Positions 52,798 to 61,911 of a DNA stretch of 64,000 bases are shown here, in pieces (position 1 is the first letter of the stretch; each line of letters opens with the position of its first letter). Both the position numbers and the translations under genes were made by a program. Source of the stretch: Diplonema japonicum (Eukaryota; Euglenozoa; Diplonemea; Diplonemida; Diplonemidae); NCBI GenBank assembly GCA_964019335.1, contig OZ025677.1, positions 1 through 64,000 of the forward strand, in the 5' to 3' direction. The notes under the pieces are model-generated. The model was not told the DNA's origin. It saw only the letters and a program-made list of their open reading frames with translations, and did not search any database.

Positions 52798-53347
52798 CTG
52801 AAGGGGCAACTTTGAATCCTTTCGTAACGAAATAGCAAATAATAAGAGAAGAGAAAATTAAAAATAAAAAAAAGACGTTGGTTAAAAAAAAAAAAAAAAA
52901 AAAAAAAAGAAAGGGGTTTTCTGCGTCTGCTAAACAAGCAAGGTTGTTTTAGCGATTATTAAAAAAGAAAAGAGAGCGTAGCCAACAGAGAAACGACTTC
53001 GGACATCCTTTGCATGCCCCGTGACATGAAGGGAACGCAGTCCTTCAGTGACGGTAGTAAGGTAAGTCCACAGCACACCGAAGAAATATGTACTTTTTTT
53101 ATAAGAGGGGAAAAAAAACTAAACGAAATAAGAACCCCCTCCTTTTTTTTTTTGCAATCACACCGTGCCGGGTAGAAACCTGGAGAAGTTTACAAACCTA
53201 GAAGCCCGATGTGACAAGTCAAAATCAAAATTCTTTCGATTTATCTTTTTTTAGTAGTGAGATAGGGAAGGGAGCAGTAAGCATCATCGCACGCTGGTGG
53301 CCAGAGAAAGTGCCATACCACATTAGACACACCATGCCTCAGCAAGA
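52798..53347. other. Spacer between copy A and the collapsed copy
   Basis: A-run at about 52884-52908. 53159-53205 is a copy of the dispersed GAAACCTGGAGAAGTTTAC sequence seen at 2412-2451. No gene. Confidence 0.55.
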
Positions 53348-53600
53348 ATTTCACGATTTATTTTTTAACAGATGCCAGGAGAAGCTGTTTGCTCCCAGCT
53401 GCGATCCCAATGTCGGAAAAGATAAGCGGGATCGATGCGTTCCTGCCCCCGTCGAGGTTCAGCAGAAGAGCCGCACGTTCCCATCCGCAAGGGTTTGAAC
53501 CACAGCTCTGTCTCACGGTGGTCCTCTTCACGAGTTCATCATTGGTCTGCTTCTGAAGTGCCCCGACAGAGGGACGCATATTCCCAGCCCTGCGTGCATT
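53348..53600 (-). pseudogene. Collapsed third copy of the esterase-GH27 gene
   Basis: Only the two gene ends remain. 53384-53540 matches the C-terminal coding end (GATAAGCGGGATCGATGCG, AGAAGAGCCGCACG), and 53541-53600 matches the N-terminal end (CATTGGTCTG, AGAGGGACGC, CAGCCCTGCG). About 2.5 kb between are deleted. It shares TTTCACGATTTATTTTTT with the 3' flank of copy B. The C-terminal piece is copy-A-like at GTTTGCTCCCAGC but copy-B-like at GTGGTCCTCTTCACGAG, so it was a real third paralogue or a product of exchange. Confidence 0.85.
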
Positions 53601-54259
53601 TCTTATTCTTTTTATTCGCCCTTTGCTATAGTTGTGTAAGGAATGTAAAAAAAGAATGAAGAGAAAGCCACTCCAAAACAGCGCAATTTGCAACAGCGTG
53701 TACCATCTTTTATTTGGGAAGAAAAGACAATGGAAAGTGATGTCTCTTGTGTGCAACAGGAAGAAAAGAAAAAAAAAAGAAAAACAAGGGAACGTTCGAC
53801 TTTCGGAGTGCAGTAAAAAAAAAAAAGAAAATAAGGGAAGGAAGGAAAGGCGAGGGAGGAAGAGATGTAAATGAAGAAGAAAAGAAAGAACTGTACGGAA
53901 CGGAGTAATGATCAAAGTTCACACGCTTATCACTGCCATGTGGATCTAAGCTTGCTTAAGCAAAGAGCGGCGACGAAACAAAATCTTTTTTTTTGTTTTT
54001 TTTTTTGTTTTTCCTTTTTTGTTTTCTAAAGAATAGTTGAGAAAATTAAGCAATACTATAGCTGAAGAGTTCTGCTAAACTACCCTTTTTTTTTTTTTTT
54101 TTTTTTTTTTTCTTTTTTTTATTTTGTTATATTCAGCTCACTTTTTGAATGGAGGGGAGGGAAAAGGATTTCACGATTTATTTTTTTTATCAGAAGCATA
54201 AATACACTACTCAACACAATGACCCACAACGACAAGCGAAACAATGTCATCTCACTACA
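53601..54259. other. Spacer between collapsed copy and copy B
   Basis: A/T-run rich with poly-Lys frames. From 54160 onward it is 3' flank shared with the collapsed copy. No gene. Confidence 0.6.
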
Positions 54260-57037
54260 CTACGCCTCGACAAGAGACAGGAAGGCGACACCGTGAGGGG
54301 GGACATCCTGCGCTGTGTAGGAGCCGGAGAATGTCCCCATATCCTGATGCTTCCACAAGTCCCTCACCTGCTGTTTGCCATTCCCAGCTGCGATCCCAAT
54401 ATCGGAAAAGTTAAGCGGGATCGATGCGTTCCTGCCCCCGTCAAGGTTCAGCAGAAGAGCCGCACGTGTCTTCCCATCCGCAAGGGGTTTGAACCACAGC
54501 TCTGTCTCACACCCGTTCACAGTGGTCCTCTTCACGAGGTACCCTTGCACCTTGTTGTTCAAACCCAGGTCCTGGTTCACATTGATCACTTCCTTGTTTG
54601 TTAAAATGCTGAGAATCTGTTTCGGGGCATGGATGAGGTCCGTCCCAGCAAGCAGAGGCGACGCCATGATGCACCACAAGCTGAAGTGGGTCACCTGTTC
54701 GGTGTAAGACAGCCCAACATCCCCCACCTCAAGCATGTCTGCATCATTGAAGTGCCCAGGGGTCGCGATGTCGTGCATCAGGTTGCTCGCATAGGCATTG
54801 TACATGACTGAGGAGAAGTGTGCCTGCACGTCCTTAGATGTACGCCACAGGTTGGCCACACCAGGGATCCACTTGCCGCAGTCCAATGGGTCGTCGCAGT
54901 GCTCCACAGAGGTTACGATGTAGTTGCCTGTTGTGTTGTAGCACTCCTCGAAGGCTTCGTGGAACCTGATCCAAGATGTATTCTTCATGAGGTGCTTCTT
55001 CCCATCACACTCATCGATCTTCAAGTAGTCGATGCCCCAGTCACAGTAGGTCTTCCCGTCAATCTTCTCGTAGTCATACGACCCCGGCCTGTGTTGGCAT
55101 GTGTACTGAGCCTGTGCTGTGTAGACACCGAACTTCATGCCCTTTGAGTGGGCATAGTCAGCAAGGGCCTTCATCCCCGAGGGGAACCTCACAGGGTCGG
55201 GGATGATCGTGCCGTTCGGCATGCGGGCCACCTGCCAACAGTCGTCGATGTTCACGTACTCGTACCCAGCCGCCTGCATCCCGTTGCTCACCATCACGTC
55301 GATCACAGCCTTCACCGTCACCTCATCGATGTTGCAATGGTAGAAGTTCCAGCTGTTGAACCCCATTGGGGGTGACTGAATCATCCCTCCCTTAACATTC
55401 CTTCTGATGGTCGGTTCTTCTTCTTCTCGGGTGGTAAAAGAGTGTGAGAAGGGGCCCATCGGAAGCCCATCTCCGTTCTGAAGGATGCACTCCACGAAGT
55501 CGGTGCTCGCGTACCTCACAGCAGTGGGGGTCCCCGCAGCAGGGTTCGTCAGTGACACCTTGTCCCCAACCACCTTCGTCCCCGCAAAGGGAACCTGCAC
55601 CCACTTCCCGCCGACCTCCAACTCGAACGGTGCACCCCCACCCTGGCAACAGCGCGTGCAGCTGTTCGACGACCCGTTGATGTTCTTCCCAGTCACATCG
55701 CGCAGGGACATCCCGAACCCTGTCCCGTTCATGAGGCTCACCAAGACCCCGGCCCCTTCCGTCACAGCCGCCGCCTCGAACACAGGCCCGCTGAAGTAGG
55801 TGTTCACAGGGAAGGGTGGGGCCCCAGCCTTGTCATTCGACATCCTCCCTTGCACAGCGTAGGCCACGTGTACGGTCTGCAGAGCAAGTCGCCTCGACAT
55901 CTCGTTCTTGTTGGGAGGGTGGTCGATGCCCCAAGCAGAGGCGCCCCCAAGGTCAATCCCAACAGCGATCCCAGAGATGTCGGTCTTTGACCCCACCCGA
56001 GGGACAAGGTCTGCCTCCGCAAGCCTGATAGCTGGGCGGCCCGTCCCATTCTGCTGGGGAAGGGGTGTGCCTGCAGGGACAGAGGGAGGGAGCTGCATCG
56101 CAAGGAAGGCGAAGTCACCAATCCTCTTCGCATCTCTCCAAGAAGAAACCATTGCTTGAAGGTAGCATGAGTAGTAGGCCTCCCTGTCGTAACCAGAAGG
56201 GAGCTTCTCGTCTGCATTCGCCTCCCCTTGATACCAGATGGCAGCTTTGACTGAAAACTTAGCCATGGGCGCCACCATTGCGTTGTAGAGGACAGAGGCC
56301 TCCTGGTGACTGGTGGCGGGAACAGGTGGCATGGAGGAGCAGGTCTTGAAGGAGGATTCAGGCATCCACGCCTCGATCCTGGTGCCACCCCACGCGGAGA
56401 GCACAAGGCCCATGGGACGGCCGCCTGTGTGGAAGCGGGCAATGTCGCGAACTGTCATATAACAAACTGCAGAGAAGTCCATAATGTAGCCGGTGCTGTG
56501 AGCCTCGGCCGCCGTGACCCAGCTGGTGCAAGCATCGCCCACCTGACACGACCCATTGTTGAAGTTGAACTGCGGGGTGGGGCTGTAGCTGAGGGGTGCA
56601 GTGAAGAAGCGGAAGTTCGCAAAGTCGGCCTCCGTGAGGGACGAGGCCTCTGCGGTGGCATTGAAGGCATCCTTCAGGGGGAAGGCCATGTTCGACTGCC
56701 CAGAACAGAAGAACACATCCCCGTATGACACCTGGTCAGCTTTGTGAACAGGGCCGGATTCACCTTGAACAGTGAGGTAGCCCTTCTCAGACGGGCCCAT
56801 GGGGTCAAGCATGACCTCCCAGTCGCCTGAGGAGTCAGCGGTCACAGTGTAGACAGTGTTCGTGGCGGTGCCCTGAATGACCACCTTCTCGCCAGGGGAG
56901 GCTTTGCCGTTCAGGAAGCCACGGGCGCCGTATTCTTCATTGGTCTGGATCACCATGTTGTCACCGAACCAGTTTGGCATCTGAACCGCCCCCTCCGACA
57001 GGGCACAGAGGGACGCAAAGACCAGCCCTGCGCGCAT
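54260..57037 (-). CDS. Sialate-O-acetylesterase-like / GH27 alpha-galactosidase fusion, copy B
   Basis: Same length (925 aa), domain order and catalytic motifs as copy A: GQSNM, WYQGEANAD, DHPPNK, and GH27 nucleophile in YLKIDEC and acid/base in HFNDADML. Over most of the esterase domain and the first part of GH27 the two copies are almost identical in DNA. Differences are confined to short blocks: residues 80-85, the stretch before AIWYQGE (MAKFSVKA here, VNKMAVRS in A), and a long patch in GH27 from the nucleophile to about residue 860 (e.g. DGKKHLMKNTSW here). The collapsed copy lies between the two. Promoter-side sequence is conserved for only ~30 bp. Confidence 0.88.
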   Translation of the reverse strand: MRAGLVFASLCALSEGAVQMPNWFGDNMVIQTNEEYGARGFLNGKASPGEKVVIQGTATNTVYTVTADSSGDWEVMLDPMGPSEKGYLTVQGESGPVHKADQVSYGDVFFCSGQSNMAFPLKDAFNATAEASSLTEADFANFRFFTAPLSYSPTPQFNFNNGSCQVGDACTSWVTAAEAHSTGYIMDFSAVCYMTVRDIARFHTGGRPMGLVLSAWGGTRIEAWMPESSFKTCSSMPPVPATSHQEASVLYNAMVAPMAKFSVKAAIWYQGEANADEKLPSGYDREAYYSCYLQAMVSSWRDAKRIGDFAFLAMQLPPSVPAGTPLPQQNGTGRPAIRLAEADLVPRVGSKTDISGIAVGIDLGGASAWGIDHPPNKNEMSRRLALQTVHVAYAVQGRMSNDKAGAPPFPVNTYFSGPVFEAAAVTEGAGVLVSLMNGTGFGMSLRDVTGKNINGSSNSCTRCCQGGGAPFELEVGGKWVQVPFAGTKVVGDKVSLTNPAAGTPTAVRYASTDFVECILQNGDGLPMGPFSHSFTTREEEEPTIRRNVKGGMIQSPPMGFNSWNFYHCNIDEVTVKAVIDVMVSNGMQAAGYEYVNIDDCWQVARMPNGTIIPDPVRFPSGMKALADYAHSKGMKFGVYTAQAQYTCQHRPGSYDYEKIDGKTYCDWGIDYLKIDECDGKKHLMKNTSWIRFHEAFEECYNTTGNYIVTSVEHCDDPLDCGKWIPGVANLWRTSKDVQAHFSSVMYNAYASNLMHDIATPGHFNDADMLEVGDVGLSYTEQVTHFSLWCIMASPLLAGTDLIHAPKQILSILTNKEVINVNQDLGLNNKVQGYLVKRTTVNGCETELWFKPLADGKTRAALLLNLDGGRNASIPLNFSDIGIAAGNGKQQVRDLWKHQDMGTFSGSYTAQDVPPHGVAFLSLVEA

Positions 57038-57443
57038 TTTATTTGTTATTATGTTTCCTTTTTGTATACTTTAGTGATTTGTGTGTTGAATAAGGAACTG
57101 CAGGTGCTAGCATGGAGAAGAATTGGGCGTTGTGTGCCTAACGGCACTGAACAAGAGAAGTAAAGGAGGGTGAAGAGACCATAGAAAGGAAAAAAAGAAG
57201 AAAACCAGAAGTGCTGAGGAGCTTACCTGGGCATCCAGTAACATTCATCCCCTAACCTTCCGTTCTTCTTACATTGCTCCTGTGTCCTTTTTTTTGCTCT
57301 CTTTCGATTCCCCCCCCCCCTTTTTTTTACGTTTAGTTTGAATGAGGGAAAGAAAAAAAAGAGAAGAAATTACACCCCTTTTTTTATTTTTTTCTCCTCA
57401 CTCAAGAAAAGAGAAAATTAAAAAAGAAAAAGAAAACGGACAG

Positions 57444-57485
<42 letters not shown>

Positions 57486-57847
57486 CTCCACTTGATCAAT
57501 GCTCTGATAGCAAGGTTTTGTCATTATTATTTTTTTTTTTTATCTTTTTGTTGAAATAGCTATCGGAACATCTCGACGTAGATTTGAAACGGGGTGTTTA
57601 AAAAGATAGTAAAAGTGTTCCGGCAAAATATTATCATTTTTTCAAATCACTTTCCCAAAAGGAAGAAAAAAAAAAGAAAATCAGAAAGCCACTTCCACGA
57701 CCCCTGTATATGTTCTTCTTCTTTTTTTTTTCCTTCTAAGTCTGTTAGTGATGAGATAGTACTCAGATAGCATCTTTTTTAATATAGTAGAACTAGAAAG
57801 GTTTTTTTTTTTTTTTGAGCAAAAAAAAAAAAAAAAAAAAAAAATAA
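57038..57847. other. Spacer upstream of copy B
   Basis: 57060-57240 is of even composition and could include the 5' UTR and promoter; the rest is A/T runs, with a T-run of ~37 at about 57448-57485. No gene recognised. Confidence 0.55.
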
Positions 57848-58066
57848 TAATAACTATTTATTTAGTGAATATAAGATCCTATGATTTCACGCGTGGTGGC
57901 AGTGGTTTTGACGAGTGAGGTAATTACTTCACTCGCTTCGCTCGTGAAGTAATGACGGTTATATCACGAGCGAAGCGAGTGTTATAACGTTTAACGAGTC
58001 AAAACTGCCACCACAAGTGAAATCATCAATCTTATATTCACAAATACGATATTTTATTTAACGACA
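57848..58066. mobile_element. MITE with CGAGCGAAGCGAG palindromes (copy 2)
   Basis: Terminal inverted repeats of ~50 bp: TTTAGTGAATATAAGAT, GATTTCACGCGTGGTGGCAG and GTTTTGAC on the left, complemented on the right with CACTTGTGGTGGCAG. The interior has two CACTCGCTTCGCTCGTG-type palindromes. Outer ends match the element at 61700 (AATAACTATTTATTTAGTGA at one end, CGTTAAATAAAA at the other). Confidence 0.8.
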
Positions 58067-58248
58067 GCAAAATTTGAGTGGGTGGGAGGTACAGGTGGTA
58101 CCAATTACAACAGGTGTCGGATATGTGCCTCGGTAGTGCACATGTTTCCTGCGAACATCAACGCTGCATAAGCGTGGCGGACGATGCCATAGAGGGAAAA
58201 AAAAAAAAAAACACTCGGAGATGGGAAGGAAGGAAAGGGTGAGGCAGA

Positions 58249-59509
58249 TTACCTTTCTTTTGGCTTGGGACCCCAACACAAATCGCGCTTGATGAGGTAC
58301 TGCAGCGCGGCTGTACGCGGGGCATGGTACTGCTTGATCTCCTCGAGAAGAACAGGGTCCTCTGCAGATGGGTCTTTGACATAACAGGAGTTTGTGTGGA
58401 TGGTGGCCTCAGTGAGCTTTCTAATAACCCCATCATCAACCTCCTTCTGCACACTTGAGGGAAGCTGCGAGACAATCCGCTTAAGCGTGTCCTGCACGCC
58501 GCCCTTAGACAGGTCCTCCCGCTGCTCCACGAAAACGAAAGATTCGATGGGAAAGTATTTCAACCAGTTCTTCAACGCTCTATGAGGGTCCATCTGTGTG
58601 GCGCTGGCGGCGTAGCCACCTGGCATCGGCATCCATTCCAATGGTAGGAAGCTTCCTGTGAAATTCTCGCCTTCAGCGTACATTTTCTCCGCTTTTCCTT
58701 TTGAAAGATCCCACGCTTCGCGGAATGTGAACGGTGCAGGGGTCACAACAGGCCCGCAAGCCATGTCCGCGAAGATTGGTTGGTACTGTTTGTGGAAGTT
58801 CCACCAGCTGACGTTTTGTGAAACGGGTTCCCGCAGGCAAACGATGATTTGGGACCCACGTGAGGGACATGTCAGTGGGGGTAGCGTCGTAAGCAAAGAA
58901 CGGCTTCCCAAGCAGCCTGCAGTACCACTTGTGAAAGATGGTCGGAAACACCATCCGATAAAAGAACGGGTGAACGCACCCTAAGTAAGTCCCGCAGAAA
59001 TACATGGACTCCTTGTTGTAAACAAATGTGGTACGTATATTGGTAAACGGCTTATGCGCACCAGGGAGGCGTTCGATATAATGCGACAATGATGTTGTTC
59101 CTGAACGGGGTTGTCCGATGATTAGAACATCCGGTACCACGCGGAGGGGAGCGGTGAGGAATCTGAACATAGCTTGCATCGGGCGGTTTGCAAACATGAG
59201 AAGTATAGTTGCAAAGCTCAGTGTCGGTTTCCTTCCCATCACTGTCTTCACAAAGTGGCAGTATGTTGCGTAAAACAGGACGCTTCCCACCAAGGCCGCC
59301 CATCCCAATACTGTTTCCAGTGTCTCGGAGACAGGTATGCTTGCGGCACCATGAAGAACCCATGCCCAAGGACCTTCGTCTGGGGCATTGTTGTCTTGAA
59401 TGTAGCCCACCGCTGCATCCTTTACAAGATGGAGGCCTTTCAGCAGCAGCCATGTTACCAACGTCTCGCCGAAATCGAAGCCTGGGATGTATTGTTCATC
59501 TTTCGGCAT
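58249..59509 (-). pseudogene. Membrane-anchored sulfotransferase with one frame break
   Basis: Frame 1 starts at the ATG at 59509 and encodes two or three TM helices (ETLVTWLLLKGL, LGWAALVGSVLFYATYCHFV, TLSFATILLMF), then the PAPS 5'-phosphosulfate loop VLIIGQPRSGTTSLSHYIE (about residue 130) and FFAYDATPTD. Frame 2 continues with SQIIVCLREPVSQNVSWWNF, the 3'-phosphate-binding motif, to the stop at 58249. The switch falls at or next to a run of five G (plus strand 58877-58881), so one base is gained or lost there. This could be a true mutation, an assembly error in a homopolymer, or programmed. A possible alternative 3' end splices 58252-58164 out (GTAATC to TGCAG) and ends at 58058 inside the adjacent MITE. 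The family transfers sulfate from PAPS to Golgi glycans or lipids. Confidence 0.7.
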
Positions 59510-59810
59510 TTTTTTTTTTTTTTTTTTTTTTGTCGTGATCTGAAAGGTTTAAAAAAAAAAAAAAACGGAGAAAGGAAAAAAAAACTATCGGCTAAAGATA
59601 AAAAAAAAAAGGTTTTGTTCTCTCCCCCCCCCCCCCCCCCCAACAGTTTTTTTTCCCCCTCCACCTACGTTGCCATATTGTTTTTGCAAAATAAAAAGTA
59701 AACAAAAACAAACAAAAAAAAAAAAAAGAGGGAACACACACTCAGCATGTAAAAAAAAAAAGAAAAAAAAAGAGACCTTTCTTTTCTTACTTTCTTTACT
59801 CTCATTTTTT
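59510..59810. other. Spacer upstream of the sulfotransferase
   Basis: Sense strand carries a T-run, AAACCTTTCAG and then a ~21-base A-run up to the sulfotransferase ATG. A C-run lies at about 59624-59641. Confidence 0.6.
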
Positions 59811-60926
59811 TTATGGTTCAAAGGGGAAGTACACTGTGAAGTTATCAGGACCGCCGTAGCCAAGGGTGTCAAGACGCATGCCGGCAGTATAATATTTATC
59901 GTAAATATCCTGCCCAAGGGAGTTGAACCGCTCCCTCCATTCGGGTACAGGGTCGCATACCGGCGCGGGTGAGTGAGTGACATCAAGCTGCCAGAATTCC
60001 CCTCGGTTCAAATCTCCGGCCGACACAACGTAGGCAACATTAAGAGTACCGGAGGGGATCGCCGACGAGTCCTTAACCTGCTTGGGAGACTCTGGGTATA
60101 AGTAAAGCTTCTCCTCCAACATCCGTCCGGTAGCGGTGTACGTGAAAGCCATCAAAACATGTGGAGAGAATTCACCCGTGATGGCGGCCTCCTCGGCTTG
60201 CTTTCTTTTCAGACGGTGGGATTCAGGAAGGTCTGCAGCTTCACCGTGAAGATAAATCTTGACGTGAGCCTCGCCAGCAACACCGAAATCCCATCCAAGC
60301 CCGTAGAAAGGAAATTTACCTTCATTTGTCATGTCGGAAAACGCCTCTGGGAGCTCGATACTGTGTTTCTTCAAAACCGTTTTTGCTTTTTGGATGAGTG
60401 CAGGAGTTGCCTCGTAGGCTACACCGTAAGATACACGGCCGGAGTTCTGTGCTGTGGATTTCACGCGGTGGGAGAAGGAGTATGGGGAGAGAAAGTACTC
60501 GCGTTCTTCTTGAAGCAGAAACGTGTTCAAAAAATCGCTGGAGATATTCGACAGAAACTCCTTGTAGTACTCGTTGTACTCAGATGTGAACCGTTCGTGA
60601 AAGGGGTAAAAGACCAGGCAGTGCCAATTCAGCAGGGCGATGTGGAACGCGGGCAAGACTTCGTTGGAAACCTCGATCAGGTTTGTCCTGTCTTTTGTCA
60701 TTCCCGTGGCACCGTCGTCCTCTTCCCATGCTGCAGCCTCGTCCTTTAAACGGTTCATCATTGCATCGATCCCGTCAGCTGTCATCCCGCACTTGCCCCA
60801 TGGCCCTTCAAGGGTTTTTGGTTCCCCTGTTACTAGCTTCTGCAAAACCCCGCAGAAATGCGTCAAATCCTCAACAAAGGAACCTACGCTGGTGTCGTTG
60901 TCGAAACTGCCTTCAGAGTCGGACAT
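59811..60926 (-). CDS. Conserved-looking protein of unknown function (371 aa)
   Basis: From the ATG at 60926, following an A-run of ~20. The N-terminus is acidic (SDSEGSFDNDTS). The middle has aromatic-rich stretches (LLNWHCLVFYPFHERF, YNEYYKEFLSN), then FPFYGLGWDFGVAGEAHVKIYLHGE, which looks like paired beta strands, a second strand-rich part (VLMAFTYTATGRMLEEKLYLY) and TVYFPFEP at the end. No signal peptide or TM helix, so it is probably soluble. I do not recognise the family; alternating strands would suit a lipocalin-like or barrel fold but I make no functional call. No intron. Confidence 0.65.
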   Translation of the reverse strand: MSDSEGSFDNDTSVGSFVEDLTHFCGVLQKLVTGEPKTLEGPWGKCGMTADGIDAMMNRLKDEAAAWEEDDGATGMTKDRTNLIEVSNEVLPAFHIALLNWHCLVFYPFHERFTSEYNEYYKEFLSNISSDFLNTFLLQEEREYFLSPYSFSHRVKSTAQNSGRVSYGVAYEATPALIQKAKTVLKKHSIELPEAFSDMTNEGKFPFYGLGWDFGVAGEAHVKIYLHGEAADLPESHRLKRKQAEEAAITGEFSPHVLMAFTYTATGRMLEEKLYLYPESPKQVKDSSAIPSGTLNVAYVVSAGDLNRGEFWQLDVTHSPAPVCDPVPEWRERFNSLGQDIYDKYYTAGMRLDTLGYGGPDNFTVYFPFEP

Positions 60927-60995
60927 TCTTTTTTTTTTTTTTTTTTTTTCGAACTTTTTTTTTTTCTTTTTATTTTTGGAAAAAGAGTTGAGGGA

Positions 60996-61027
<32 letters not shown>

Positions 61028-61065
61028 CAATTTTTTTTTTGTCTCTGTTTGTAAAAAAAGAGACT

Positions 61066-61096
<31 letters not shown>

Positions 61097-61109
61097 CTCC
61101 AGTCAGATT

Positions 61110-61260
61110 TTCAAGGGTGGGAGTGAATATAATATTTCACATTATTTCACGCTTCACTTTATTTTCATTGCAGATTTCAGGCTTGTTTTAGGAAGAAAAC
61201 AGGCAGAAATGAAAATTACTTTATGAGTGAATATAAAGTACTTTATATTCACGCTTGCCC
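61110..61260. repeat. Inverted-repeat segment with a perfect 26-bp palindrome
   Basis: 61227-61252 is a perfect palindrome (GTGAATATAAAGT and its complement). GAGTGAATATAA also occurs at about 61120. GTGAATATAA is the terminal motif of the MITE at 57848, so this may be two such ends fused or a relic of the family. Confidence 0.6.
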
Positions 61261-61699
61261 TATTTTCACTGCACAGCCAGGGGTTGGGAGCGCAAATTTC
61301 CCTTGAATTGTTTTCTCTACTCCCCTTCGATCCTCCCGCCTGGTAGTGGAATATTTATTATTATTATTAGCGCAAACACGGAAAGGAAATCACCTAAGTG
61401 GTTACCACACAGGCCCCTTGTTTTGGAAACCCCGGTTCGAATCTGGGAATCTCACTTTTTACGCCTCTCTCAACAGAAGGGGAGAGAGGTGGGCTTGGCA
61501 AGCCAGCAGCGGTGACAGCTGCTAGTGGGGCAACCTCAGCAACCCAGGCAGCAGCCCCACAGGTCCAGACCGAGGTCCTGTCAGCACTCATGGACACACA
61601 GCCCGCACCACACATATGCCTTGACAATCAGCACCCCAGTAAAATTTTAACTTGTAACTTGTAACCTGTAATGCCCCACCCTTTTAAATCTGACTGACG

Positions 61700-61911
61700 T
61701 TAAATAAAACAACGGATTTAGTGAAAATAGATCCGATTTTCACTTGTGGTGGCATGTTTAACTCGTTGATGTTACTTCACTCGCTTCGCTCGTGAAGTAG
61801 ACATTCATGACTGCACTCGCTTCGCTCGTGAAGTCATATACCCACTCGTTAAACCACTGCCACCACGCGTGAAAATCATACGATCTTATTTTCACTAAAT
61901 AAATAGTTATT
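61700..61911. mobile_element. MITE with CGAGCGAAGCGAG palindromes (copy 3)
   Basis: TTTAGTGAAAATAGATC ... CACTTGTGGTGGCA on the left and the inverse TGCCACCACGCGTG ... TTTTCACTAAA on the right. The interior has two CACTCGCTTCGCTCGTGAAGT units. Outer sequences match copy 2 as described there. Confidence 0.8.

Noticed and set aside
59811-60926. Assignment of the 371-residue protein to ABBA-type prenyltransferases
   Set aside because: The strand-rich GLGWDFG...KIYLHGE pattern brought them to mind, but no diagnostic motif could be matched.
61395-61460. Sequence with a perfect GGTTCGAATCT B-box and T-arm (plus strand)
   Set aside because: T-stem closes, but no matching acceptor or anticodon stem is found. 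Possibly a tRNA-derived relic.
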